Source of the DNA: Tamaricihabitans halophyticus
Lineage (GTDB): Bacteria > Actinomycetota > Actinomycetes > Mycobacteriales > Pseudonocardiaceae
NCBI RefSeq assembly: GCF_004340875.1
Contig: NZ_SLXQ01000001.1
Span: 1,116,001-1,180,000, forward strand
Direction of reading: 5' to 3'
Length of the DNA: 64,000 nucleotides
The notes below the pieces were generated by a model. That model made no database searches, was not told where the DNA came from, and saw nothing but the letters and a program-made list of their open reading frames with translations. The number at the start of each line of letters is the position of its first letter. Within the stretch, counting starts at the first letter, position 1. Position numbers and translations under genes: made by a program. Positions 8,000 through 16,796 of this stretch are shown piece by piece.

Positions 8000-10900
8000 A
8001 CGCGGGTATGCCGTCCGGGGCAAGGACGACCTGCACCCGGCCGCGGTTGACCTCGATGAGCATCTCGGCTTCGGCTGCTTCCTCGGCGCGATGCGTTACG
8101 TGCAGCACGGTCTTGCCAGCGAACTCGGTGCGCAGCCGGTCCAGTACCGCGCGGGCGGTTGGCCGGTCCAGATGCGCGGTCGGTTCGTCGAGGACCAGCG
8201 CGTCGGCGGTTTTACCGGCAAGTAGTGTGCGGGCGAGGGCGAGCCGGCTGGCTTCGCCGCCGGACAGCGTTGCGCCGCCGGTGCCGACCTGGCGATCTGG
8301 GGACCAGCCGGCGAGCCCGGCCAGCTCCAGTACTTCGGCGAGGTCGGTTTCGCTGGCGTGTGGGTCGGCGAGCTTGAGGTTTTCCCGGATGGTTGTGGAC
8401 ATCAGCTGGGCGTCCTGCGGGCACCAGGCAAAGTGGCCGGGCAGTATGGTGCGACCGTTGTCCGGGGTGAGGAAGCCGAGTAGCAGGGCGAGCAGGGTGG
8501 ATTTGCCTGCGCCGGATGGTCCGACGATGGCCACGTGCGTACCGCGGGGGATATGCAGGGTGACCTCGCGCAACGCGGGGGCGCTCGCGCCCGGCCAGCG
8601 CACGTCCACCTGGTCCAGCCGGATGTCTGCGCTGCTGGTGGCTGGCGCTGGCGGCGGCGGGGTTTCGGTGAGTTCAGCGACGCGGGCGCGGACCGCGCGC
8701 AACTGCTGGTACTGCTGGGCGGCCGGCGGCAGCAGGGCGAGCGTTTCGGCCAGCGCCAGCGGGACGAGTACGGGTAGTGGCGCGAGCACCGGCAGCAGCG
8801 CGCCAGCAGCGACGGCCACGGCCGCCTGGGCCGCGCCGTATACCGCGGCTGCGCCGGTGGCCAGGGTGATCAGGAGTGTGCCGGTGCCCGCGGCGAAGGC
8901 CTGCCGGCGCGCCTGCCTGGCGAGTTCGGCGTCCTCGGCGGCCAACCTGGCGCGCTGCTGCCGGTCGGCGCCGCAGGCGAGCAGTTCGGCTGCCGCGTCC
9001 AGCGAGACGAAGGTGCCGGCGGCAACCCGGATCCGGCCGCGGTCCATGGCGCTGGTTGCTTGCCGTTGCGCCCATACCGCCAGCGCGGGAGCGCCGAGGC
9101 CGGCCACCAGTAAGGCGACCGCCAGCCCGAGCCCGGCGCCGGGTAGCACGATTGCCTGCACCGCGACGGCGGTGAGGCAGACCGCGCCGACCAGGAACGG
9201 TGGGGCAAGCACGCGGGGCACCAGGTCGCGCACCGTGTCCACGTCGGCGGTGAGCCGGCGCAGCCCTTCGCCGCCACGCAGCTGGGTGGTGCGGGCGGGG
9301 CCGAGCCGCACGAGCGCGTCCCATAGTCGCTCGCGTAGCCGACCGGCGATCCGGAACGCGGCATCGTGCACGGCCAGCCGTTCGAGGTAGCGCAGCGCGG
9401 CGCGGGCAAGACCGAAGGTGCGTACCCCGACGACCGCGACGGACAGCGTCAGGATCGGCGGCTGCTCGGAGGCTTTCGCGATCAACCATGCCGAGGTCGC
9501 GGTGAGCGCGATGCCACAGATCAGCGCGGCCGCACCGGCACCGATGCCACCGGCGAGCCGGCGATCGAACAACCCGCGCAACCAGCGGCCGGACGTCCCG
9601 CGATGCGGAGTGCCCGCTGGCGTGGCGCTGCCCCAGTCTGGCGCGGGCGCTGGCGGCTGCTCGGGTGTGGCTTCCGGAGCGCGGTGCGTGGCCAGGACTA
9701 CCGCCGCGCCGGCTGCCGCGGCGCGCTGGATAGCGTCCTGCACCAGCTCCGCGTGCGCCGCATCCAGATGCGCGGTCGGCTCGTCGAGCAGCAGTAGCCA
9801 GGCACCGGTGCGGCAGCGCAGCAGGGCACGGGCGACGGCCAGCCGCTGCCGTTCGCCGGCGGAGAGCTCGCTCACCGGGCGGTCCAGCAGCCCTGCGATA
9901 CCGAGTTCGGTCGCGACGTCGGTCAACAACCGCGGATCACCGGGTTTGCGGTCGGCGAGCGCGAGTTCCAGCTCTGCGCGCGCGGTACCGCCGGCGAACG
10001 CTGGGCGTTGCGGCACCCAGCCAATTCCTTGCCGCCATGTCGACAAATCTATAGTCGATTTATCGATATTGTTCACGGTGATGTTGCCTGAGCTTGGCTG
10101 GACGAAGCCGAGTAGTGCGGCGATGGTGGTGGATTTTCCGCTGCCGCTTGGCGTGTCGAGCAGGTGGATCTCGCCCTTGCTCAGTTCGAAGCTTTCGCCT
10201 GCTGGGGCGGGACCGTCCGCGCGGTCCACGGTGAGTTGCTGGACGCGGAGGGTTTTCCGGCCATGCGGTAGGTCGGTGGTCGGTGGTGGGCCGACGCTGG
10301 TTGGGTTTGCCGCGCCGCGGGCTTGCAGGATTTCGGTGACCCTGCGGACGGCTTCGACGCCGTCTTCGCTGGCGTGGTGTGCGGCGCCGGCGGTGCGCAG
10401 CGGCAGGTAGCACTCGGGGGCGAGGACGAGCGCGGTGAGGCCGATGGCGAGGGTGAGGTCGCCGGTGACCAGTCGCAGTCCGATTCCGACGGCGACCAGT
10501 GCCACGGACAGTGTGGCGGCGAGTTCGAGCACGAAGGCGGAGCTGAACGCGACGCGTAGGTTGGCCATGGTGGTGCGGCGGTACCGTTCGGCTGCTTCCC
10601 TGACGAGCTTGCGTTGCGCGGCCGCGCGCCGGAAGGCGGCGAGTACCGGGAGGCCACGAATGAGTTCGTGCAGGTGCGCGGACAGTCGCTCGGTGTCGTC
10701 GGCGGCGTTGCCTACCCGGTCGGCGGTGTATTTGCCGACGAGGATCGCGAACAGCGGCAGCAGGGGCAGGGTGAGCGCGACGATTCCGGCGGAGAGCGGG
10801 TCGGTGAACAGCAGCACGGCGCCGATGGCTGGCGGCACGATCACACAGGTGACGAGTGCGGGTAGATATTTGGTGAAGTAGGCGTCGAGCGCGTCGAGTC

Positions 10901-11318
10901 CTCGGGTGCACAGCGTGCCGAGTTCGGCTGGTCCGCGGGCGGCGATCCATTCCGGACCGAGTTGGTGTGCGGCGTCCAGCACCTGGCCGCGGAGTTCTTC
11001 TTTCGCGCCGGCGGCTGCGCGGGCGGCTGCGACGTCGACGGCCCAGCCGAGCAGGCCGCGGGCGAGTACCGCACCGGCGGCGATGCCGAGCCTGCTGGCG
11101 TAGTCGGCGCTGCCGGTGGTCACTACTTCGGCGAGCAGCGAGCAGAGTGCGACGGCTTGGACGACGAGGGCAAGGGTGTGCAGCGTGGTGAGCACTCCGA
11201 GCAGGACCAGTGCTCGGCGCGCCGCGCGGGAAAGGTGCGGCAGCGCGCCGAGCGGCCCCCGCCCGGGGCGGGGTTCGGCGGGAAGGTACCGCCCCGGGGA
11301 GTTCTGGGTGCGCCTCAT
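7992..11318 (-). CDS. cydDC: CydDC fused heterodimeric ABC exporter
   Basis: 1108 residues, about the sum of CydD and CydC, so both half-transporters are fused. The first half has six membrane helices (about 30-310) and an ATPase with TPSGSGKSTT and signature LSAGERQ. The second has six helices (about 590-860) and an ATPase with GPSGAGKST and signature LSGGEAS. CydDC exports cysteine/glutathione or transports heme to the periplasmic side and is needed to assemble cytochrome bd. The ATG overlaps the cydB stop in an ATGA, indicating translational coupling. Fused CydDC is usual in many actinomycetes. Confidence 0.95.
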   Translation of the reverse strand: MRRTQNSPGRYLPAEPRPGRGPLGALPHLSRAARRALVLLGVLTTLHTLALVVQAVALCSLLAEVVTTGSADYASRLGIAAGAVLARGLLGWAVDVAAARAAAGAKEELRGQVLDAAHQLGPEWIAARGPAELGTLCTRGLDALDAYFTKYLPALVTCVIVPPAIGAVLLFTDPLSAGIVALTLPLLPLFAILVGKYTADRVGNAADDTERLSAHLHELIRGLPVLAAFRRAAAQRKLVREAAERYRRTTMANLRVAFSSAFVLELAATLSVALVAVGIGLRLVTGDLTLAIGLTALVLAPECYLPLRTAGAAHHASEDGVEAVRRVTEILQARGAANPTSVGPPPTTDLPHGRKTLRVQQLTVDRADGPAPAGESFELSKGEIHLLDTPSGSGKSTTIAALLGFVQPSSGNITVNNIDKSTIDLSTWRQGIGWVPQRPAFAGGTARAELELALADRKPGDPRLLTDVATELGIAGLLDRPVSELSAGERQRLAVARALLRCRTGAWLLLLDEPTAHLDAAHAELVQDAIQRAAAAGAAVVLATHRAPEATPEQPPAPAPDWGSATPAGTPHRGTSGRWLRGLFDRRLAGGIGAGAAALICGIALTATSAWLIAKASEQPPILTLSVAVVGVRTFGLARAALRYLERLAVHDAAFRIAGRLRERLWDALVRLGPARTTQLRGGEGLRRLTADVDTVRDLVPRVLAPPFLVGAVCLTAVAVQAIVLPGAGLGLAVALLVAGLGAPALAVWAQRQATSAMDRGRIRVAAGTFVSLDAAAELLACGADRQQRARLAAEDAELARQARRQAFAAGTGTLLITLATGAAAVYGAAQAAVAVAAGALLPVLAPLPVLVPLALAETLALLPPAAQQYQQLRAVRARVAELTETPPPPAPATSSADIRLDQVDVRWPGASAPALREVTLHIPRGTHVAIVGPSGAGKSTLLALLLGFLTPDNGRTILPGHFAWCPQDAQLMSTTIRENLKLADPHASETDLAEVLELAGLAGWSPDRQVGTGGATLSGGEASRLALARTLLAGKTADALVLDEPTAHLDRPTARAVLDRLRTEFAGKTVLHVTHRAEEAAEAEMLIEVNRGRVQVVLAPDGIPAYA

Positions 11319-12322
11319 GGCACGTGCACCGGCGGGATGTGGCTGGTGCTGATGCGTTTCCGGAATACCCAGTAGGTCCAGCCCTGGTAGACCAGCACCG
11401 CGGGTGCGCCGAAGGCGGCTACCCAGGTCATCACGGTCAGCGTGTAGTCGCCGGATGCGGTGTCGGCGATGGACAGCGAGAAGTTCGGGTCCACCGTGGA
11501 CGGCAGGACGTTCGGGTAGAGCGCGCCGAACAGTGCGACGACGGTGGCGGCGATGGCGACGCCCATTGCGGCGAAGGCTTGGCCTTCGCGGTCGGCGAGC
11601 AGCCGGAGGTAGCCGAGCGCGGCGGCGAGCAGTACGAGGCCGAGCGGTATCCAGGACCAGGCGGAGCCGACCCGTAGCTGTACGAGCAGCAGTAGCGCGA
11701 CGAGTGGGGTGAGCGCGATCGGGGCAATGCGCAGGGTTAGCTGACGTGCGCGGGCGTGTAGTTCGCCGGCGGTTTTCAGGGTGATGAAGATGCCACCGTG
11801 CACAATGGAGAAACCGGCGACGGCGAGCGCGCCGATCAGGGTTTCCCAGCCGAACGCGGCGAAGGCGGAGCCGACCCGGTCACCGGCGGCGTCCAGCGGT
11901 AGTCCGAGCACGTTCCAGGAGAGCAGTAGGCCGATGCCGAGTGCGGGGATGACCGAGCCGGCGAGGATGACGCGGTCCCAGTTGCGTCGCCAGCGATCCG
12001 AGTCCACTTTGCCGCGGTACTCGAAGGCGACGCCTCGACCGATCAGCCCGGCCAGGATGAGCAACAGTGGCAGGTACGCCGAGGAGAACAGTGAGGCGTA
12101 CCACCCTGGGAATGCGGCGAAAGTGGCTCCCGCGGCGACGATCAGCCACACCTCGTTGCCGTCCCACACTGGGCCGATCGTGTTCACCAGCACCCGGCGT
12201 TCGGTGTCCGTGCGGCCCAACCGGTGCAGCAGCATGCCTACACCAAAGTCGAAGCCTTCCAGGAAAAGGTAGCCGAGCCACAGGAAGGCGATAATGCAGA
12301 ACCAGATGGTCGCGAGGTCCAT
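11315..12322 (-). CDS. cydB: Cytochrome bd oxidase subunit II
   Basis: 335 residues, eight to nine membrane helices. The start MDLATIWFCIIAFLWLGY and the stretch FLEGFDFGVG are diagnostic of CydB, as is GPVWDGNEVWL. With CydA it forms the high-affinity quinol oxidase that works at low oxygen. ATG 12322 is chosen: it begins the conserved helix and has GGGGGT upstream, whereas the longer frame adds a non-conserved basic leader. It is separated from cydA by 224 bp, unusually far for cydAB, and overlaps cydDC by 4 bp. Confidence 0.96.
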   Translation of the reverse strand: MDLATIWFCIIAFLWLGYLFLEGFDFGVGMLLHRLGRTDTERRVLVNTIGPVWDGNEVWLIVAAGATFAAFPGWYASLFSSAYLPLLLILAGLIGRGVAFEYRGKVDSDRWRRNWDRVILAGSVIPALGIGLLLSWNVLGLPLDAAGDRVGSAFAAFGWETLIGALAVAGFSIVHGGIFITLKTAGELHARARQLTLRIAPIALTPLVALLLLVQLRVGSAWSWIPLGLVLLAAALGYLRLLADREGQAFAAMGVAIAATVVALFGALYPNVLPSTVDPNFSLSIADTASGDYTLTVMTWVAAFGAPAVLVYQGWTYWVFRKRISTSHIPPVHVP

Positions 12323-12371
12323 TAGCACCGACCCCCGACATCCTGGTGGACAGCGCGGAAAGCGCGACCAC

Positions 12372-12413
12372 TTATCCACAGATTCCCTAGTTGTCCACAA
12401 TTCCTGTGCACAA
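12372..12413 (+). promoter_or_regulatory. DnaA-box-like cluster between cydA and cydB
   Basis: TTATCCACA (12372-12380) and TTGTCCACA (12391-12399) are exact matches to the Escherichia and Streptomyces forms of the DnaA box. TGTGCACAA (12405-12413) is a one-mismatch box on the other strand. The second and third also form an imperfect inverted repeat, so a transcription-factor operator is an alternative reading. Confidence 0.45.
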
Positions 12414-12546
12414 CTCCCCCGCGAGCCCCACAACAACTAGACTGGGCGTGGGGTCGCCCCCCGGAGAGGGTGGGGGATGTGGTGTTGCGCGAGAACGAGG
12501 TTTGCGGTGCCACCACGCTGAGGTTGGTCATCGTGCTGCCTCCAAC

Positions 12547-14046
12547 TCAGTAGGCGAACGTGAGCTTGTCGCTCGGCTCATCGGGATCCTTGGGTTTCTC
12601 CGGCGGCATAACGCCTTCCACTCCAGCTCGGGCGTATCTGCGCAACAGGAAGAACTCCACCACCGCAAGTCCGCCATACAGCGCGGTCAGCACGATCAAC
12701 GAGGTCAGTACCTCGCCGACAGTCAGACCCGAGACGCCTTGCGCGGTGTACATCCACACTCCATCCACACCGGACGGATTCGGGTTGGGCACCACCACGA
12801 ACGGTTGACGCCCCATCTCGGTGAAGATCCAACCGAAGCTGTTCGCCAGGAACGGGGTGGCGATGCCGGCCAGCGCGAGCCGGGGGAACCACTTCGTGCG
12901 CGGCACGCGCCCCTTCCTCGTGACCCACAGCACGAAGGCGGCGGCACCGGCCGCGAGCGCACCGAACCCGATCATCAAGCGGAATCCCCAGTACGTCACC
13001 GGCAAGTTCGGCACATAGTCCACTGGCTGCCCGGCAAGCTCGCCCAACCTCGGATCGTCCGGGTAATGCGTGCCGTACTTCTCGCCGTACTCCTCCCGCA
13101 GATCCTCGATACCCTTCACCTCGGTGGTGAAGTCGTTGTGCGCCAAGAAAGAAAGCAGCGCGGGCACGGTGAGCGATTTGACGCTCTCACAGTCCGGCTG
13201 CGACACGTCGCCGTAGGCGAACACCGAGAACGAGGCCGGTTGCTCGGTGTGACACAACGCCTCGGCCGCGGCCATCTTCATCGGCTGCTGCTCGAACATC
13301 AGCTTGCCCTGGAAATCGCCGCTGATCGCCACCCCAAGGAAAGCGACCAAACCAACCCAGCCACCGAGCCGCAGCGAACCCCGCCACACCTCACGGTCCG
13401 CCGGATCGCCGGTGTTGTCCCGGTGCTTACGCCATAGATGCCAGGCCGCGATGCCCACCAGGAATGCGCCGCCGACCGCGAACGCGCCCGCGATCGCATG
13501 CGGGAAAGCCGCCAGCACCGTGCTGTTGCCGAACACCGCCCAGATCGACGTCAGCCGGGGCTGACCATCCACGATTTCCGCGCCGACCGGATGTTGCATC
13601 CACGAGTTAGCGGCCAGAATGAAGTACGCCGAGGCGATCGTGGCCAGCGAGAATGCCCAGATGCACGCCAGATGCACCCGTTTGGACAATCGATCCCAGC
13701 CGAAGATCCACAATCCGAGGAAAGTGGATTCCACGAAAAACGCGACCAGCCCTTCCATTGCCAGTGGCGCACCGAACACGTCCCCGACGAACCGCGAATA
13801 CGCGCTCCAGGACATGCCGAACTGGAATTCCTGAACAATCCCGGTCACCACGCCCATGGCAAAGTTGACCAGCATCAACTTTCCCCAGAACTTGGTCATC
13901 CGGAGATACTTCAGCTTCCCGGTTCGCACCCACGCCGTCTGCATTCCGGCGACGAGCACGCCGAGGCCGATGGTCAGCGGGACCATCAGAAAGTGGTAGA
14001 CGGTGGTGATGCCGAACTGCCACCGCGCGAGATCGAGCACGTCCAC
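12547..14046 (-). CDS. cydA: Cytochrome bd oxidase subunit I
   Basis: 499 residues with nine membrane helices. It starts MDVLDLARWQFGITTVYH, where H18 is the expected heme b595 ligand; a His in FPHAIAGAF (near 185) and a Met late in the protein would bind heme b558. The Q-loop motif appears as SGDFQGKLMFEQQPMKMAAAE. The Q loop is of the short type. The GTG start at 14046 has no clear ribosome site, and a second in-frame GTG lies two codons in. A DosR-type palindrome lies 61 bp upstream, suggesting induction by the DevR-like regulator under low oxygen. Confidence 0.96.
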   Translation of the reverse strand: MDVLDLARWQFGITTVYHFLMVPLTIGLGVLVAGMQTAWVRTGKLKYLRMTKFWGKLMLVNFAMGVVTGIVQEFQFGMSWSAYSRFVGDVFGAPLAMEGLVAFFVESTFLGLWIFGWDRLSKRVHLACIWAFSLATIASAYFILAANSWMQHPVGAEIVDGQPRLTSIWAVFGNSTVLAAFPHAIAGAFAVGGAFLVGIAAWHLWRKHRDNTGDPADREVWRGSLRLGGWVGLVAFLGVAISGDFQGKLMFEQQPMKMAAAEALCHTEQPASFSVFAYGDVSQPDCESVKSLTVPALLSFLAHNDFTTEVKGIEDLREEYGEKYGTHYPDDPRLGELAGQPVDYVPNLPVTYWGFRLMIGFGALAAGAAAFVLWVTRKGRVPRTKWFPRLALAGIATPFLANSFGWIFTEMGRQPFVVVPNPNPSGVDGVWMYTAQGVSGLTVGEVLTSLIVLTALYGGLAVVEFFLLRRYARAGVEGVMPPEKPKDPDEPSDKLTFAY

Positions 14047-14106
14047 GTAATCGATCTTGCGTGGCCGCCGGGGTGCTCCGGTAGGTACCGCCGTCCCGAC
14101 CCCGAT

Positions 14107-14120
14107 GGGACCTAAGTCCC
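14107..14120 (-). promoter_or_regulatory. DosR/DevR-type box upstream of cydA
   Basis: GGGACCTAAGTCCC: perfect 5-bp inverted arms with a 4-bp centre. It matches the core of the mycobacterial DosR consensus (GGGAC, TWWA, GTCCC) at 13 of 14 positions. It is intergenic, between the IclR gene stop (14125) and the cydA start (14046), in an activator-compatible position. Confidence 0.75.
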
Positions 14121-14124
14121 GCCT

Positions 14125-14775
14125 TCAGCGCAGGGTGGCGGCGACCGAAGTAGCCGCACGTACCAACTGCGGCCCCACACTTTCCGCGTGCAGCTCGGCG
14201 AAGCTGAGCATGCCGACACAGGCACGCACCCCTGGCACGCCACGCACCGGCGCGGCCAGCTCGGCGGTGCCCACCTCCAGCTCACCGCGGGCCGCCACCC
14301 ACGGTGGACCGTCCTCGGCGAGCTGGAGCGCCCGCCCGGTCGCGCCACGATCGATCGGCTGCCGGCTGCCCACCCGATACCCGACGTGCAGCACGGTCCA
14401 CGATGGCTCAACAACCGCGACCACCTGCGACTCCGCGCCCTCGGCGAGGCTCAGAAAAGCCGTCGCGCCCACCGACTCGGCGAGCTCCCGCAAGATCGGC
14501 AACACCGCGACCCGCAGTTGCGGCAGCACTCTGCCGGCGAGCACGAGCAGGCCGGCCCCGAGTCGCACCCGGGTACCGTCCCGCCACAACAGCCCGCGCT
14601 CCACCAACGGCACCAGCAGCCGGTACACGGCCGCCCGGCTCACCCCGACCGCCGTGGCCAGCTCGCTGATCCCCACCGAATCGGTCTCGGCGTCCGCAAC
14701 GGCCTGCAGCAGCGCCAAACCGCGCTGCAGGGTCAGCGAGCTCTCCCCGGTCGCGGCCGACCTACCCGTCGGCAC
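14125..14775 (-). CDS. IclR-family transcriptional regulator
   Basis: 216 residues. The N-terminal winged helix (about 12-75) includes GISELATAVGVSRAAVYRLLVPLVERGLL. A GAF-like IclR effector domain follows (about 85-210). It is slightly shorter than the usual 250 residues. It lies 15 bp downstream of the unknown protein at 14791 in the same direction and probably forms a two-gene unit with it. The effector is unknown. Confidence 0.9.
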   Translation of the reverse strand: MPTGRSAATGESSLTLQRGLALLQAVADAETDSVGISELATAVGVSRAAVYRLLVPLVERGLLWRDGTRVRLGAGLLVLAGRVLPQLRVAVLPILRELAESVGATAFLSLAEGAESQVVAVVEPSWTVLHVGYRVGSRQPIDRGATGRALQLAEDGPPWVAARGELEVGTAELAAPVRGVPGVRACVGMLSFAELHAESVGPQLVRAATSVAATLR

Positions 14776-14790
14776 GCCGGGCCACCAGGG

Positions 14791-15669
14791 TCACAGCAAG
14801 CCCAACTCCTCAAGATCCGTGAGCGGGCTGGCCAGTGAGCCGGAACCGAATGAGGCACACAGGCCACGCACCGCACGCGCGGCCGCGTCGGTAAGCGCTC
14901 CCGCTTCCTTGGCCAGCGCGGCGGCATCCGTGCTCGCCAGCGCCTCCCGGACATCCTGCCCCGCCAATGTGCGCGCGGCGGCGACCAGGAGGTTCACGAA
15001 TCCGTGGTGGGTGAACCCGCTGTCCGGATCGACGTGCCGCACCGCGCGGTGCAAACCGGACGTCGCCTTGAACGAGGCACCATTGCTCCCGCTGACCACG
15101 GAAAGGAAGTCCGCGATCTCGTCCACGCTCGGGAAGTTCTCCGTGTTCGCACCACCACACCGGATCTTCGGCCAGCTCCCGTGCTCGACGACGCGGCGCA
15201 CCCCGTCCAGCCATTCGGCGCCCCCGCGTCGCGGTTCCACCACGCGGATCACGTCCTCCGGCACGAACTCGGAGACCCGTTCCAGCCACACCTCGTCCAC
15301 ATCGGAGGGCGCCGGCATCTCGACCATGCGCAACGCGAGCAGCTCGGTCCGGGATTCCACGATCGAGATCGCCTTCGGCACGCCACCGAGTCCGGTATCG
15401 ATCACCAGGGACAGCGCGATCGGCTTCACCGGCTTCGCCTTGATCAGCTCGGTGATCAACTCCGGTAACCGGGAAGCAGGGCAGAGGAACAAGCTGTAGA
15501 CACCGGCACGCTCGCTGGCGCGAGCCTGTAGGTGCGCTTCGATCGCGTCCGACATCGACGCGTTGGTCGGGGGGAACAGTGCGGCATCGTCGACGAGGCG
15601 CGCTAGCAGGGGTGGAACACCACGGGGCCCTGGGGGATGTAGTTCGGCAGCGCTTGACACGGCTGACAC
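14791..15669 (-). CDS. Conserved protein of unknown function (292 aa)
   Basis: No signal peptide or membrane segment. I recognise the type only as a conserved, unnamed actinobacterial family. The N-terminus PPLLARLVDDAALFPPTNASM is characteristic, followed by a central strand pattern like a TIM barrel and two striking motifs: KIRCGG (near 170) and FKATSGLHRAVRH...GFTHHGFVNLL (near 200-230). The His- and Lys-rich motifs could form an active site. It is transcribed ahead of the IclR regulator, which may control it. Confidence 0.7.
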   Translation of the reverse strand: MSAVSSAAELHPPGPRGVPPLLARLVDDAALFPPTNASMSDAIEAHLQARASERAGVYSLFLCPASRLPELITELIKAKPVKPIALSLVIDTGLGGVPKAISIVESRTELLALRMVEMPAPSDVDEVWLERVSEFVPEDVIRVVEPRRGGAEWLDGVRRVVEHGSWPKIRCGGANTENFPSVDEIADFLSVVSGSNGASFKATSGLHRAVRHVDPDSGFTHHGFVNLLVAAARTLAGQDVREALASTDAAALAKEAGALTDAAARAVRGLCASFGSGSLASPLTDLEELGLL

Positions 15670-15701
15670 GCTAATAGTTTACCTGTGATTGAACAAAGAT
15701 G

Positions 15702-15717
15702 TCCGATAAACGGACGT
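15702..15717. promoter_or_regulatory. Palindrome upstream of the 292-aa protein gene
   Basis: TGTCCGATAAACGGACG forms an inverted repeat (GTCCG...CGGAC, 6-bp centre) about 35 bp upstream of the start of the minus-strand gene. It is a candidate operator, possibly for the co-transcribed IclR protein; no consensus supports it. Confidence 0.4.
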
Positions 15718-15877
15718 ACGGCAAGTCGTCGCACCGGCCGTGACCGGCCAAGGAAATCCGCTCACGAACTTCGACCTGCCACTGGTTACCCACTGCCCTA
15801 CATGGCACGCTCAGCGTGAGCGAGTAGTTGCCGTGACACCAAGGTCCCCCGCCGGAGGTCTTCCGCTCGCGTACACA

Positions 15878-15896
15878 GGAGGTTAGGCTTACCTAA
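15878..15896 (+). promoter_or_regulatory. IdeR/DmdR iron box
   Basis: The 19-bp GGAGGTTAGGCTTACCTAA matches the IdeR/DtxR consensus TWAGGTTAGSCTWACCTWA at 17 positions. It ends 14 bp before the start codon and abuts the AGGAGG ribosome site, so bound IdeR would block transcription when iron is plentiful. Confidence 0.88.
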
Positions 15897-15910
15897 GTAG
15901 GAGGTGAGTG

Positions 15911-16702
15911 GTGAGCGAACCCGAGGTATGCGCTGGACGGCGCCCGCCGGCGCCCACACCGGCCGAACGGGCCCGCACGATTGCCGCCAGGGGCGGCAAG
16001 GCCACCCTGCTGCCATGGGTCGGGTATGGGACCGAAGGCAACCGGGTCCTTCCGTTGTTGCATCACGTACACGCCGATGGCACGACCAGCCTGCTGCTCG
16101 ACGACAAGCATCCGCTTGTGGAGAGCGCCTGGCTGGCGCCACGCGACGAGCTGACCGTGATGCTGGAGCTTGCCGATCCCGCCCCGGTGCCGCTGCGCGA
16201 GCCGGTTCGCGGGCTGCTGTGGATCACCGGCTGGTTGCGGCCGCTCGAACCAACCGCGGCAAGGCAGCGGGCCGTCGAACTCGCCAAGGACCGCCCTGAT
16301 CCTCGGCTGCTGGACATCGGCTACGGCTCCACGTTGCTGCGGCTCAGCCCAGCCTCACTGGTGCTCGCTGACGCCGAAGGCACCCAGTCGATGCGCCCGG
16401 CCACCTTCGCCGAAGCCGTGCCAGACCCGTTCCACAGCTACGAGAACGGCTGGTTGCGGCACCTCGAGCTGTCCCACCCCGATGTGGTCGGCCTGCTGGC
16501 CAAGCACCTGCCGGAACGGCTGCGCGGTGGGCATATCCGCCCGCTGGGCCTCGACCGGTTCGGGCTCCGGCTACGCGTGGAGATGCTCGGCGACGATCAC
16601 GACGTGCGGCTCGCGTTCTCCCGCACCGTGCACACCCAGGAGGAGCTGGCAGCCGAGCTGCGCCAGCTGCTCGGCTGCCCGTTCCTGGCACACGCCAAAT
16701 AG
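15911..16702 (+). CDS. DUF2470 heme-/flavin-type protein under iron control
   Basis: 263 residues, soluble. The N-terminal half resembles the FMN-binding split-barrel of pyridoxamine-phosphate-oxidase-like proteins (LLLDDKHPLVESAWLAPRDELTVMLELA, then GLLWITGWLRP). The C-terminal part resembles DUF2470 (SYENGWLRHLELSHPDVVGLLAKHLP and GLDRFGLRLRVEM). Such proteins occur with heme-degradation and iron-uptake genes (HugZ/HutZ-like). AGGAGG at 15899-15904 is 6 nt before GTG 15911, preferred over GTG 15908. The iron box upstream implies iron-starvation expression. Confidence 0.82.
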   Translation: MSEPEVCAGRRPPAPTPAERARTIAARGGKATLLPWVGYGTEGNRVLPLLHHVHADGTTSLLLDDKHPLVESAWLAPRDELTVMLELADPAPVPLREPVRGLLWITGWLRPLEPTAARQRAVELAKDRPDPRLLDIGYGSTLLRLSPASLVLADAEGTQSMRPATFAEAVPDPFHSYENGWLRHLELSHPDVVGLLAKHLPERLRGGHIRPLGLDRFGLRLRVEMLGDDHDVRLAFSRTVHTQEELAAELRQLLGCPFLAHAK

Positions 16703-16745
16703 TCCATGAATTCCGAATGATCCAGGAACCCAAATAGTCTGAAAC

Positions 16746-16780
16746 GCAGAACGGCGGCGCAGGAAGCGCCGCCGTTCTGC
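16746..16780. terminator. Bidirectional stem-loop terminator
   Basis: A perfect 15-bp GC-rich stem (GCAGAACGGCGGCGC and its complement) with a 5-nt loop, between the convergent DUF2470 and BCCT genes. Confidence 0.85.
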
Positions 16781-16796
16781 CGCTAACTACGGTCCA

